Source: an uncultured bacterium | GTDB lineage: Bacteria; Bacillota; Clostridia; Lachnospirales; Lachnospiraceae | Direction: 5' to 3' | DNA length: 64,000 nt | Assembly (NCBI GenBank): GCA_947651225.1 | Contig: CANSYK010000006.1 | Location: 1-64,000, forward strand | Shown here: one piece after another, positions 52,949-61,510 of the stretch | Layout of the letters: the number at the start of each line of letters is the position of its first letter | Numbering within the stretch: position 1 is the stretch's first letter | Program-made: the position numbers and the translations under genes | The notes under the pieces: generated by a model | Told to the model about the DNA's origin: nothing | The model's database searches: none | The model's input: only the letters and a program-made list of their open reading frames with translations

Positions 52949-53509
52949 ATGCAATATGAGGAAGTAAAAGAGTTAATTGAAATCTTTGAAAAGACAGACT
53001 TAAATGACATGGAAGTACAACTGGACAATGCAAGAATCCGGTTGAACCGTGGAGCGGTTTCTCCCTGGATAATGCCAGCATCATCTGTTATGGCGGCTGT
53101 TCCGCAGCCTGTTGCAGGCGCCCCTGTATCTCCACAGCCCGTTGTGGGAAATCCTGTATCTTCGCAGTCCGCTGCAGGCAGTCCTGCATCTTTGCGGCCT
53201 GCAACAGAAGCTGCATCGGCGGACGTTTCTTCTGTTACGGAGAAAGTGCCTGCTGCAGATTTGGAGGCGGAAGGAACAGAAGTAATTAAAGCTCCGATTG
53301 TTGGTACGTTTTACCAGAGTTCTGCTCCAGGAGAAGATCCATTTGTAAAAGTAGGGGATGTGATAGCAGAGGGCGATGTTGTCTGCATTATAGAGGCTAT
53401 GAAATTTATGAATGAGGTAAACAGTGAACTAAGTGGAACAATCATGGAGGTTCTGGTCAAGGACGGGGACTTTGTAGAGTATGGGCAGCCGTTGTTCCGT
53501 GTTAAATAG
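52949..53509 (+). CDS. accB: Biotin carboxyl carrier protein of acetyl-CoA carboxylase (AccB)
   Basis: A 186-residue carrier. The N-terminal part (MQYEEVKELIEIFEKTDLNDMEVQLDNARIRLNRG) is followed by a Pro/Ala/Ser/Val-rich linker with imperfect repeats (PQPVAGAPVSPQPVVGNPVS..., about 50-100). The biotinyl domain (about 110-186) has the lysine in CIIEAMKFMNEVNSE. Slightly longer than E. coli AccB because of the linker. 23 bp after fabF. Confidence 0.95.
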   Translation: MQYEEVKELIEIFEKTDLNDMEVQLDNARIRLNRGAVSPWIMPASSVMAAVPQPVAGAPVSPQPVVGNPVSSQSAAGSPASLRPATEAASADVSSVTEKVPAADLEAEGTEVIKAPIVGTFYQSSAPGEDPFVKVGDVIAEGDVVCIIEAMKFMNEVNSELSGTIMEVLVKDGDFVEYGQPLFRVK

Positions 53510-53606
53510 TTTGTGTATTTGATTTGCCGAAAGTTTCTAAGGAATTGTGTAGTTGGTTGGATGATTCAGATAATTTATCGGCAGTTTCTACTGGGAGGAT
53601 TAAAAG

Positions 53607-54035
53607 ATGGTAATGGATATTAATGAGATTATGTCAATTATACCGCATCGGCAGCCATTTTTACTGATTGACCGTGTGGAAGAACTGGTGGAAGGGAAGT
53701 CAATTACGGCAATAAAAAATGTTTCTTACAATGAACCGTTTTTTGCGGGCCATTTTCCAAATGAGCCGGTTATGCCGGGTGTTTTAATTGTGGAGGCAAT
53801 GGCACAGGCAGGCGCTGTAGCGATTTTATCAATGGAGCAGTTTCGTGGGCAGACCGGATACTTTGGCGGCATCAAAAATGTAAAGTTTAAAAGAAAAGTG
53901 GTTCCAGGAGATACGCTTCGTCTTGTGTTAGAGATTGACAAGTTAAAGAGAAATATTGGAATTGGGCATGGGACTGCTTATGTGGGAGATGAAGTGGCAG
54001 CAAGTATTGATCAGTTTATGTTTATTATAGGCTAG
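53607..54035 (+). CDS. fabZ: 3-hydroxyacyl-ACP dehydratase (FabZ)
   Basis: A 142-residue hot-dog-fold dehydratase. Active site His49 and Glu63 in FFAGHFPNEPVMPGVLIVEAMAQAGA; starts with IMSIIPHRQPFLLIDRV. GGGAGG stands before the ATG. The TAG stop lies in CTAGAGCGTGT (54032-54042), the same end motif as the MITE-like element, so an insertion may have set the end of this gene too. Confidence 0.95.
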   Translation: MVMDINEIMSIIPHRQPFLLIDRVEELVEGKSITAIKNVSYNEPFFAGHFPNEPVMPGVLIVEAMAQAGAVAILSMEQFRGQTGYFGGIKNVKFKRKVVPGDTLRLVLEIDKLKRNIGIGHGTAYVGDEVAASIDQFMFIIG

Positions 54036-54078
54036 AGCGTGTACAGAGCCTGTCTCTGGAAGGAACCGGGCAGGCTCT
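54032..54078. repeat. MITE end motif at the fabZ stop plus a hairpin
   Basis: CTAGAGCGTGT at 54032-54042 matches the first 11 bp of the element at 20441. Next, AGAGCCTG (54045-54052) pairs with CAGGCTCT (54071-54078). No second end is visible, so this is a remnant or a chance match. Confidence 0.45.
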
Positions 54079-54112
54079 AATGTTGTTGTAGGGATGTTGA
54101 CTGGAGGCACAG

Positions 54113-55468
54113 ATGTTTGACAAGGTTTTGATAGCAAATCGGGGAGAAATCGCAGTTCGCATTATACGGGCATGTCGCGAGATGGGAATTAAGACAGTGG
54201 CGGTTTTTTCGGAACCAGACAGAGAGGCACTACATGCGCAGCTTGCGGATGAGTCGGTTTGTATTGGTTCTGCAAAGGCAGCAGACAGCTACAATAATAT
54301 GAAAAATATTATCAGTGCTGCTGTGGAAAAGAAGGTGCAGGCAATCCACCCAGGCTTTGGGTTTTTATCGGAAAACAGTACATTTGCAGCAATGTGTGAA
54401 GAATGTCATATAAAATTTATCGGGCCAGCCCCATCGGTGATTGATGCAATGGGGAATAAATCGAATGCAAGAGAAATGATGATAAAGGCAGATGTTCCGG
54501 TAATTCCAGGCAGTGACGGCGTGGTTGAAAATATAGAACAGGCATATGAAATAGCAGAAAAGCTCGGCTATCCGGTGATGGTAAAGGCTTCAGCGGGCGG
54601 CGGTGGAAAGGGAATCCGTATTGTCCGCAAGAAAGAGGAACTGCAAAAAGCTTATGAATCGGCAAAGGCAGAAACAAAGGCTGCATTTGGCGATGATACC
54701 ATGTATATGGAAAAGGTAATTGAGAATGCACGTCATGTGGAAGTGCAGATTTTAGGCGATAACTTTGGAAATGTCATTCATTTAGGAGAACGGGACTGTT
54801 CTTTGCAAAGGAAGAACCAGAAGGTTTTGGAGGAAGCGCCAAGTCCGGCAATTTCTCCAGAAGTCAGAGAGCGGATGTGTGCTGCAGCCGTTCGGGCTGC
54901 AAAAGCGACTGGTTACCAGAGTGCAGGGACAATTGAGTTTTTGTACGATAAATCTGGAAATTTTTATTTTATGGAAATGAATACAAGAGTCCAGGTAGAG
55001 CATCCGGTAACAGAAATGATTACTGGTATTGACATTATTAAAGAGCAGGTCAGAATTGCAGATGGAAAAGAGCTTTCTGTGAAACAGGAGAATATTTCAA
55101 TACAGGGGCATGCAATTGAGTGCAGGATTAATGCAGAAAATCCAGAGCGGAATTTTGCTCCATGTCCGGGGTTAATTGACTATCTTCTTTTGCCATCCGG
55201 CGGTTTGGGAATCCGGGTAGATACTGCGGTTTATGAGGGATATGAGATTCCTCCATATTATGATTCAATGATCGCAAAGGTAATTGTACTTGGAAAAGAC
55301 CGTAAGGAAGCAATTGCTAAAATGAAAAGGGCATTGTATGAATTTATTATTTCCGGGATTGAGACAAATATTGAATTTCAGAACCGGATTTTGCATAATG
55401 AAGAATATCTTGCAGGAGAATATGATACTTCTTTTATTGAAAAGAAACTGATTGAATGGAAGGATTGA
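54113..55468 (+). CDS. accC: Biotin carboxylase subunit of acetyl-CoA carboxylase (AccC)
   Basis: A 451-residue ATP-grasp enzyme that carboxylates the AccB biotin. Motifs: DKVLIANRGEIAVRIIRACREMG, HPGFGFLSEN, the Gly-rich loop VKASAGGGGKGIRIV, ERDCSLQRKNQKVLEEAPSP, EFLYDKSGNFYFMEMNTRVQVEHPVTE and GHAIECRINAENP. GGAGG precedes the ATG. The next gene begins a few bases after its stop. Confidence 0.96.
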   Translation: MFDKVLIANRGEIAVRIIRACREMGIKTVAVFSEPDREALHAQLADESVCIGSAKAADSYNNMKNIISAAVEKKVQAIHPGFGFLSENSTFAAMCEECHIKFIGPAPSVIDAMGNKSNAREMMIKADVPVIPGSDGVVENIEQAYEIAEKLGYPVMVKASAGGGGKGIRIVRKKEELQKAYESAKAETKAAFGDDTMYMEKVIENARHVEVQILGDNFGNVIHLGERDCSLQRKNQKVLEEAPSPAISPEVRERMCAAAVRAAKATGYQSAGTIEFLYDKSGNFYFMEMNTRVQVEHPVTEMITGIDIIKEQVRIADGKELSVKQENISIQGHAIECRINAENPERNFAPCPGLIDYLLLPSGGLGIRVDTAVYEGYEIPPYYDSMIAKVIVLGKDRKEAIAKMKRALYEFIISGIETNIEFQNRILHNEEYLAGEYDTSFIEKKLIEWKD

Positions 55469-55472
55469 TATT

Positions 55473-56363
55473 TTGAATCTATTTGGAAAGAAAAATTATT
55501 TTTCCCTGGAAGGCGGGGAACAGCGTACAAAGAAAAACGATAAAAGGCGGCAAAAAGCAGAACCTTCTATTCCAGACGGGATGTGGATTAAGTGTAATAC
55601 CTGTAAGGCAATTATATATAAGAAAGAAGTAACAGAGTATAAGCTCTGCCCGAACTGTGATGCACATTTTCGTATGAGCCCGGCAGAACGGATTGCGATT
55701 ACCTGTGATGAGGGAACATGGGAGGAGCTGGATGCAAATATGAGGCCAAAGAATCCCATGGATTATCCCGGTTATGAGGATATTATTGAGAAAGCGCAGA
55801 AAAAAGCTGGGATTTTGGAAGGCGCTGTCACGGGCAGATGTAAGATTTGTGGGCAGGATACCGTTCTTGCGCTGATGGACAGTCATTTTGTGATGGGAAG
55901 TATGGGATCTGTTGTCGGCGAAAAGGTGACAAGGGCTGTGGAGTATGCAACGAAAAATCGGCTTCCGGTTGTAATTTTTACAACCTCGGGTGGTGCCAGG
56001 ATGCAGGAGGGAATCATTTCCCTGATGCAGATGGCGAAGGTAGCGGAAGCTTTGGGAAAGCATGATGATGCAGGGCTGTTATATGTAACAGTTCTGACAG
56101 ATCCAACAACAGGCGGCGTGACGGCGAGCTTTGCGATGTTGGGGGATATTATTCTTTCAGAACCAAAGGCTTTAATTGGTTTTGCAGGGCAGAGGGTGAT
56201 TCAGGGAACGATTCATCAGGAACTACCAGAGGGATTTCAGAGGGCAGAGTTTCAGTTGGAACACGGTTTTGTTGACCGGATAGTCCATCGTGAAAAACTT
56301 CGGGAAGAGCTGGGAAAGATTCTGCTTTTGCATAATCGGCAGGAAAGTGAGGTAACACTGTGA
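55473..56363 (+). CDS. accD: Acetyl-CoA carboxylase carboxyltransferase beta subunit (AccD)
   Basis: A 296-residue carboxyltransferase beta subunit. It opens with [10 protein letters not shown], followed by a zinc ribbon ([25 protein letters not shown]). The crotonase-like core has [53 protein letters not shown], and [16 protein letters not shown]. The start is a TTG at 55473, eight bases after GGAAGGA; another TTG at 55452 overlaps accC and has no site. No ATG or GTG fits. It overlaps accA by 4 bp. Confidence 0.94.
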   Translation: MNLFGKKNYFSLEGGEQRTKKNDKRRQKAEPSIPDGMWIKCNTCKAIIYKKEVTEYKLCPNCDAHFRMSPAERIAITCDEGTWEELDANMRPKNPMDYPGYEDIIEKAQKKAGILEGAVTGRCKICGQDTVLALMDSHFVMGSMGSVVGEKVTRAVEYATKNRLPVVIFTTSGGARMQEGIISLMQMAKVAEALGKHDDAGLLYVTVLTDPTTGGVTASFAMLGDIILSEPKALIGFAGQRVIQGTIHQELPEGFQRAEFQLEHGFVDRIVHREKLREELGKILLLHNRQESEVTL

Positions 56364-57160
56364 GCGAAGCAATGAAATCGGTGTCGATTGCCCGCAAAAT
56401 CGAACGGCCCAATACAAGGCAGTTTATTGAACGTATTTTTGAGGATTTTATGGAGTTTCATGGAGACCGCCTGTTTGCAGATGATGGAGCGGTAGTAGGG
56501 GGGATTGCTTTTTTGGAAAAGATGCCGGTAACGGTGGTTGGAATCCAGAAGGGGCATACGTTGGAAGAAAACCTGGAGTGTAATTTTGGTTCTCCCAATC
56601 CAGAAGGATATCGTAAAGCACTGCGTTTGATGAAACAGGCAGAAAAATTTCATCGTCCAGTGATTACTTTTATTAATACAGCAGGTGCATTTTGCGGAAT
56701 AGGGGCAGAAGAGCGGGGACAGGGAGAAGCAATTGCAAGAAACCTGTTAGAGATGTCAAGGCTTAAAACTCCGATTATCAGCATTTTTATTGGAGAAGGT
56801 GGGAGTGGCGGCGCTCTGGCTTTGGCAGTTAGTGATTCCGTATGGATGTTGGAACATGGGATGTATTCGATCCTTTCTCCAGAAGGATTTGCCAGTATTT
56901 TGTGGAGGGATTCATCAAGAGTGGCAGAAGCCGCTGAACTGATGAAAATGACAGCCAAAGATTTATTGAAAAATGAAGTGATTGACAGAATGTTTTTCGA
57001 GCCGAAAGAAGGTCTGGAACATAATTTAGACAAAACGGCAGTTGAGTTAAAGAAAGCATTATTGGAAACACTTCCTGATTTGATGAAAAAAGAGACTCCT
57101 GTTTTATTGGAAAAGAGATATAAGAGATTCCGTAAGTTTGGAGAATTTACAGAATCATAG
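56360..57160 (+). CDS. accA: Acetyl-CoA carboxylase carboxyltransferase alpha subunit (AccA)
   Basis: A 266-residue alpha subunit. It has [95 protein letters not shown] and [22 protein letters not shown]. The start is GTG 56360, overlapping the accD stop (GTGA), so the two subunits are co-translated. Last gene of the operon. Confidence 0.95.
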   Translation: MSEAMKSVSIARKIERPNTRQFIERIFEDFMEFHGDRLFADDGAVVGGIAFLEKMPVTVVGIQKGHTLEENLECNFGSPNPEGYRKALRLMKQAEKFHRPVITFINTAGAFCGIGAEERGQGEAIARNLLEMSRLKTPIISIFIGEGGSGGALALAVSDSVWMLEHGMYSILSPEGFASILWRDSSRVAEAAELMKMTAKDLLKNEVIDRMFFEPKEGLEHNLDKTAVELKKALLETLPDLMKKETPVLLEKRYKRFRKFGEFTES

Positions 57161-57684
57161 CCTGATACGCTGTAGGTATTAGATGTGTATCAGGTGTAGG
57201 CAAACTTGTGTTTGGTTTGTTGCATATAAGAGAATAGAAGACGGCAGAAAATTCGATTTTATCGAAGAATCTGACAAAATGGCAGAAATGAATTCGGTAG
57301 AAGAAATTTTTCTGCTTTTTTTGTTTTAGAAAATTTATATTATAGTAAACGCATAAAATACATGCGTTTACTATAGTTACAAGCAGATTGTAGTCCGATT
57401 ATTTATTAGGAAGAGTGCCTTTTTAAATATGGCTATCTGCCATACTAAAAGAGGTAAAAGAGGAAGAACAGGTTAAAGAATTGCGAAAGGGTTCTATCTG
57501 GCGTTACAATAACGTAGAAAAATAAGTTTTCGTGTCGAAGACTGTCGAACAGAAATTGGGGATAGGGGTGACATATTTAGGGTACTGTGGAATTTAATTT
57601 TCATATGGTAATTTGTGCCTGTACGCTGCCTGACGCAAATTGCCATAGTGGTAGAAGGCGGCGTAGAAATGTGGATGGTGTATT
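57161..57684. other. Intergenic region between accA and the two-component system
   Basis: 524 bp. It contains the hairpin CCTGATAC/GTATCAGG (57161-57194) just after accA, a weak T-tailed hairpin near 57300-57326, and the 35-bp palindrome copy 3 (57340-57374). A 27-codon open frame (57605-57688) overlaps the next ATG but has no ribosome site and is not called. Promoter elements for the regulator gene are not clear. Confidence 0.5.
57340..57374. repeat. 35-bp palindrome, copy 3
   Basis: TATAGTAAACGCAT and ATGCGTTTACTATA around AAAATAC; exact reverse complement of copy 1 (30688-30722). Confidence 0.9.
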
Positions 57685-58368
57685 ATGAAAGTATGTGTAT
57701 GTGAAGATGAGATTCGGGAGAGGGCAATTATTGGAAGCGTTTGTGAAGGGGTTTTTGAGAAAAAGGGAATGGAATACGATATCAGTATGGCAGGCGATTC
57801 CAAAGAAGTGATGAAGGTCATTGGGGAAATTGATTTGCTGATTTTGGATATTGAACTGCCTGGCGTAGATGGTATAACTCTGAAAAATCGGATACAAAGA
57901 AAGGACGAGTGTATGATTTTGTTTGTCACACATCATGATGAAATGATGCCAGAAGCATTTGGAAAAAATGTAGTTGGTTTTGTGGAAAAAAGAAAACTTC
58001 GTAATAAATTAGAAATTTATTTGAATCAGGTGATTGATATGATAGATTGCGACATTATCATCGAAGGGAAATATCACAGTAAAGATATTATGATGATTCA
58101 TTCGGAGAGGGAATATTGCTGTCTGCACTTTAAGAATGGGAAGACAATTCTGATTCGAAGCAGTTTAAAGAAAATGGAACAGGAACTGGAAGAAGCAGAT
58201 TTTGTAAGAATAGACAGGGCACATTTGGTTCATTTAAAATATCTGGAGCATTTGGAGAAAAAGGAAGTACAGATTGCAGGAAAACGGATTGCTGTTAGCA
58301 GGACACGTCGGGAGTTGCTTTATAAATCATATGAAAAATATTGTGAAAGAAATGCGAGGTATTGTTGA
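57685..58368 (+). CDS. LytTR-family response regulator (AgrA/VirR type)
   Basis: A 227-residue DNA-binding regulator. The receiver (1-120) has CEDE, phosphoacceptor Asp55 in LLILDIELPGVDG, and the Lys of VGFVEKRK. The LytTR domain (about 130-225) shows IHSEREYCCLHFKNGKTILIRSSLKKMEQEL, FVRIDRAHLVHLKYLEHL and RIAVSRTRRELLYKSYEKY. Such regulators control peptide-signal and bacteriocin genes by binding pairs of 9-bp sites. The stop shares its A with the ATG of the kinase gene. Confidence 0.9.
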   Translation: MKVCVCEDEIRERAIIGSVCEGVFEKKGMEYDISMAGDSKEVMKVIGEIDLLILDIELPGVDGITLKNRIQRKDECMILFVTHHDEMMPEAFGKNVVGFVEKRKLRNKLEIYLNQVIDMIDCDIIIEGKYHSKDIMMIHSEREYCCLHFKNGKTILIRSSLKKMEQELEEADFVRIDRAHLVHLKYLEHLEKKEVQIAGKRIAVSRTRRELLYKSYEKYCERNARYC

Positions 58369-59675
58369 TGATTTTAGTGGATTTTAATATATATGATTGG
58401 CTGGAGCAGATTTTTATTGAGGGGATAAAGTATATTTTGGTAGCACATTACTTTCTCGGATTTGAGTTTAGCAGGGGGAAGAAGAAATATTTGTTGATTA
58501 TTTATCCTGTGGTTCTTCTGATTATGAAATATTGGAATAATAGGGATGTCCTATTTTTATACTATTATGCTTGGGGAATAGTTTTATTAATTGGGATGTT
58601 CGCTGGAAAATTTGTAGAAAAAATAAAGGCATTTTTCATTATTTGGTTTTTGATTGCATTGGTAGATACTTTGATAGTAATGGTATATGTCATGTTTCCC
58701 CAAACAATTTTTTCTAATCAAAGTAGCAAAAAGTTGGTAATAGTAGGATGCCTTGGAGTTATATTATGGGGAATAATGGCAAGGAAAGGTAAACGGATTC
58801 AACAATATACAAGGAACTTCTGGAAGAATTTATCAAATCAGGAATATATTTTATCATTATTTGTTCTTGCTTTGGGAGCTTTGTTTGTAGGTGGAATGCA
58901 AGGGTATTTAGATAATACAATGTCAGTTTTCATGAGAGTACTTGCTTTTGTGTTTGGTTTTCTCGTGATGATAACATCTGCTATTGTACTCGTTTTGTTG
59001 TTAATTACGAAGCGGTCAAAAAGGCAATTAGAGGAAATTAATCAGTTAAATGTCCGATATTTGGAGTTACAGAAAAAATATTATGAGGATTCCTTAAAAC
59101 AATATGAAGATATGAGAAGTTTTCGTCATGATATTAATCATCATCTTTATATTCTTTCAGAGTTGGGCAGGGAGAACAAGATAGATGAGTTAAAGGGATA
59201 TGTTAAGAAGATGGCAGAAAATTATGAAACAATGAAGGGGATTCACACTGGAAACTTTATTACAGACTGTATTATCAGCCATACACTTTATAAGTTACGG
59301 GAAAGGAAAACATTTCATTTTGATTTAGAGGGACATTTTCCAGAAGATTTCTTTTTAGAGGACATTGATTTTTGTATTTTGTTATCTAATCTTTTAGAAA
59401 ATGCAAAGGAAGCATTGGAAAAGGTGACTGGAGAGGCTTTTTTACAAATAGAAATTAAAAGTTTTAATCAGTGGTTTTATCTGATGATACGGAATAATGT
59501 CAATTCAGATGAGGTGGATTTTCAAACAACCAGTAAATTGGATAAAAGGAATCATGGTTTTGGGATACAAAGTGTTAGACGGGTAGTTGAAAAATATCAT
59601 GGAAATGTTGTATGGAATTGCGAAAATGGAGTTGTAGAAGTGAAAATTAAATTTGACCAAGGTAAGCTGAAATAA
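58368..59675 (+). CDS. Peptide-signal-type sensor histidine kinase (AgrC-like, GHKL)
   Basis: A 435-residue polytopic kinase. Six or seven hydrophobic helices occupy about 1-215. A coiled coil (KRSKRQLEEINQLNVRYLELQKKYYED) follows, then phospho-His254 in SFRHDINHHLYILSEL and the GHKL ATPase with LLSNLLENAKEALEK and HGFGIQSVRRVVEKYHG. This is the layout of AgrC/ComD receptors. The ATG overlaps the regulator stop (TGATG). No agrB/agrD follows; instead a short peptide gene begins 149 bp downstream. Confidence 0.9.
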   Translation: MILVDFNIYDWLEQIFIEGIKYILVAHYFLGFEFSRGKKKYLLIIYPVVLLIMKYWNNRDVLFLYYYAWGIVLLIGMFAGKFVEKIKAFFIIWFLIALVDTLIVMVYVMFPQTIFSNQSSKKLVIVGCLGVILWGIMARKGKRIQQYTRNFWKNLSNQEYILSLFVLALGALFVGGMQGYLDNTMSVFMRVLAFVFGFLVMITSAIVLVLLLITKRSKRQLEEINQLNVRYLELQKKYYEDSLKQYEDMRSFRHDINHHLYILSELGRENKIDELKGYVKKMAENYETMKGIHTGNFITDCIISHTLYKLRERKTFHFDLEGHFPEDFFLEDIDFCILLSNLLENAKEALEKVTGEAFLQIEIKSFNQWFYLMIRNNVNSDEVDFQTTSKLDKRNHGFGIQSVRRVVEKYHGNVVWNCENGVVEVKIKFDQGKLK

Positions 59676-59824
59676 GTAAAAAATGCCTTTATAAGGATAG
59701 TTATTTGCAGATTATAGCAAAAAACAACCATTCATAGCAAATGCTTTGCGATAGAGGAAAGACTGACATATACTGGATATCAGAAAGATTGCAGTCTTAC
59801 TTTATTGTGAAGGGAGTGAAAGTA

Positions 59825-59893
59825 ATGGTTATGCCCTATGGTGGTGCTGACTTTTGGAGGCTATTCCAATTTCTATTTGGAAGGTTTGGATAG
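59825..59893 (+). CDS. Short hydrophobic peptide gene next to the AgrC-like kinase
   Basis: A 22-codon frame, starting MVMPYGGADF and ending FLFGRFG before TAG 59891-59893. AGGGAG at 59811-59816 stands eight bases before the ATG. An in-frame GTG at 59816 would add three residues. The product is rich in Phe (five), Gly and Trp, with two Arg and one Asp, and has no Cys. It is therefore not an AgrD cyclic-lactone precursor, and no leader or processing site is visible. By position it could be the signal, target or effector of the two-component system. It is too short to be found by homology by eye. Confidence 0.45.
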   Translation: MVMPYGGADFWRLFQFLFGRFG

Positions 59894-60367
59894 TAGAAAA
59901 TAATTAAGATTTTGAAACTGTTAACTATGCAAATTGATACTCGAATTTAACTTTTATTTACAATTTTTATTTACAATTAATACTATTGTTGGAAAGGATT
60001 ACGTTACAATGGCGTAGTTTTCCAGTTCTGAATATGTAACTCAAAAGATAAGACTTAGCGATACAATTAAGGAAGAACAAAATCAGAAAAAGAGGTATGG
60101 TATAAGTGGAAGTTTTTGGATTACATAAATGGATAGGTTTATTATGGCATGTGAGTATTCCTTTCCTGCATGGTATAGGGATGGAAGAGTGGGAGAACGG
60201 AAAAAGCGTATTGAATAGGGATATATACTGCGGTGTGGAAAGTTGTAATATTATATTAGGTAGAGCGTATGACAGGGAAGGAAGTAGATTTTATTTATAT
60301 TTAAAAGATAGGAACTGCAGAGAGATTCAGAACTGCAGAAAAGAATGGAAGGCTACAGTTCAGAGTA
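59894..60367. other. Region downstream of the peptide gene
   Basis: AT-rich, with a tandem pair of 13-bp units (TTTTATTTACAAT twice, 59952-59977) and CTGTTAACTA at about 59930. An open frame at 60106-60384 (92 codons, GTG start) has odd composition and ends inside an inserted element, so it is not called. A GGAACTGCAG...CTACAGTTC palindrome of the dispersed family lies at about 60311-60361. Confidence 0.4.
59952..59977 (+). repeat. Tandem 13-bp direct repeat
   Basis: TTTTATTTACAAT occurs twice without a gap, about 60 bp after the peptide gene. Direct repeats of this spacing can be regulator sites, but they do not match the LytTR consensus well. Confidence 0.75.
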
Positions 60368-60479
60368 CAATGTCATTAACTTAAGGAATCTGATAGATGA
60401 TTTATGCTGGAAAAAGCTTGAAAATTCAAGACATTACACAGCTAAATTTCGGCTGGAAAAGCTTAAGTAAATGACATTG
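60368..60479. mobile_element. 112-bp MITE-like element with target duplication
   Basis: Terminal repeats CAATGTCATTAACTTAAG (60368-60385) and CTTAAGTAAATGACATTG (60462-60479) match at 17 of 18 positions as inverted copies. The element is flanked on both sides by the identical 10-bp word GTTCAGAGTA (60358-60367 and 60480-60489). Inside, GCTGGAAAAAGCTT and GCTGGAAAAGCTT are near-direct repeats. There is no coding capacity, so a transposase would have to act in trans. Confidence 0.85.
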
Positions 60480-60529
60480 GTTCAGAGTATTTCTGGGATG
60501 TAGTTTTCTTTTATATGTGTGAAGAATAA

Positions 60530-60579
60530 GTTACTATTTATGGCTGGTTTTTCGCATGATGTTTCGAATAGCCGTGAAA
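60530..60579. repeat. Dispersed palindrome, TTACTATT family, copy B
   Basis: The core 60542-60573 is identical over 32 bp to 25826-25857; the outer arms differ (TTACTATTTATGGC, GCCGTGAAAAATAAG). Confidence 0.85.
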
Positions 60580-60629
60580 AATAAGCCTACCTTGTATTTG
60601 GACAGTTTGGGCGTTGCGGTAGGCTTATT
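60580..60629 (-). terminator. Terminator of cvfB
   Basis: AATAAGCCTACC (60580-60591) and GGTAGGCTTATT (60618-60629) are perfect 12-bp arms; on the minus strand the hairpin runs into TTATTTTTC. It also fits as a stop for rightward transcripts. Confidence 0.85.
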
Positions 60630-60664
60630 GTAATATAGATGTTCTGTTGTGACGGGGATAGGAA

Positions 60665-61510
60665 TTATATTTTCCGGATACCATCGGATGCAATTGTAAT
60701 TTTCCCTTCTTTGAGTAAATGTCCGATTCCTCGTTTGAAAGCATTTTTGCTCATATGGAAGCGGTTTTTAATGGCTTCCGGGCTGCTTTTATCATGGAAT
60801 GGGAGGAATCCATTTTCCTGCTCTAGGCAGCGGTAAATAAAATCAGCATCTTCATTCATCTGTTCTGGAATCTTTTTCTTTACGCTCAAAGTCAGGCGGC
60901 CGTCTTCCATAATCTGAGCGACTCTTGCATGAACTGGTTGATTAATGCGGTAGGTTTCAAATACTTCCTTTTGTGGCAGTAAGGCAGAATATTTATCATC
61001 AACAGCGATAAAAACACCAAAATTTTCACTGATTTCGTAAACTCGTCCAAAAACCGAATCATCCTTTTGATAATCCGAATCATTTCTTAACGCCTGATAG
61101 ACATGCATGGAAGCACAGAGGCGTTCACTTTTGTCGATATAGAGAGTAACCAGAACGGCATCTCCTTCCTTTACCTCATAAAGCTGCTCTTTAAATGGTA
61201 AGAATAAATCCTTTGAAAGTCCCCATTCCAGAAACGCACCAATTGGCGTAACCTGATTGACATAGAGACGTGCGACATCACCAAGAGTAATATCCGGTTC
61301 CAGGGTTGTGGCGATTAGCCTGTCCTCAGAGTCTTTATATACGAAGACATTTAATACATCTTTTAACTGAGTCCCTTCTGGCACTTGTGCTTTTGGCAAA
61401 AGAATTTTTTCAGAATCTTTGCCGGCTGGTGTGTTGAGAAAAACACCAAAGTCTGTTTCCTTTGTGACAATTAACTCCTGATATTTTCCAAGTTCGATTT
61501 TTTGCTTCAT
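60665..61510 (-). CDS. cvfB: S1-domain RNA-binding protein CvfB
   Basis: A 281-residue protein with tandem S1-like OB domains (ELIVTKETDFGVFLNTP; ARLYVNQVTPIGAFLEWGLSKDLFLPFKEQ; VFGRVYEISENFGVFIAVDDKYSALLPQKE) and a C-terminal winged helix (PEAIKNRFHMSKNAFKRGIGHLLKEGKITI). In Staphylococcus aureus CvfB affects virulence-gene expression; here a general RNA-binding role is expected. A good ribosome site (GGGAAATG region) lies upstream of the ATG. Confidence 0.93.
   Translation of the reverse strand: MKQKIELGKYQELIVTKETDFGVFLNTPAGKDSEKILLPKAQVPEGTQLKDVLNVFVYKDSEDRLIATTLEPDITLGDVARLYVNQVTPIGAFLEWGLSKDLFLPFKEQLYEVKEGDAVLVTLYIDKSERLCASMHVYQALRNDSDYQKDDSVFGRVYEISENFGVFIAVDDKYSALLPQKEVFETYRINQPVHARVAQIMEDGRLTLSVKKKIPEQMNEDADFIYRCLEQENGFLPFHDKSSPEAIKNRFHMSKNAFKRGIGHLLKEGKITIASDGIRKI

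Noticed and set aside
57605-57688. 27-codon frame overlapping the LytTR regulator start
   Set aside because: No ribosome site before its ATG and an odd Arg run; the ATGA overlap alone is not enough.
59676-60105. Search for agrB or agrD beside the kinase
   Set aside because: No Cys-containing short precursor and no AgrB-like membrane protease in any frame; only the 22-codon Cys-free frame was found.
60106-60384. 92-codon frame with GTG start downstream of the peptide gene
   Set aside because: No recognised family, unusual Trp/Cys content, it crosses a dispersed palindrome and its end lies within the 112-bp inserted element.
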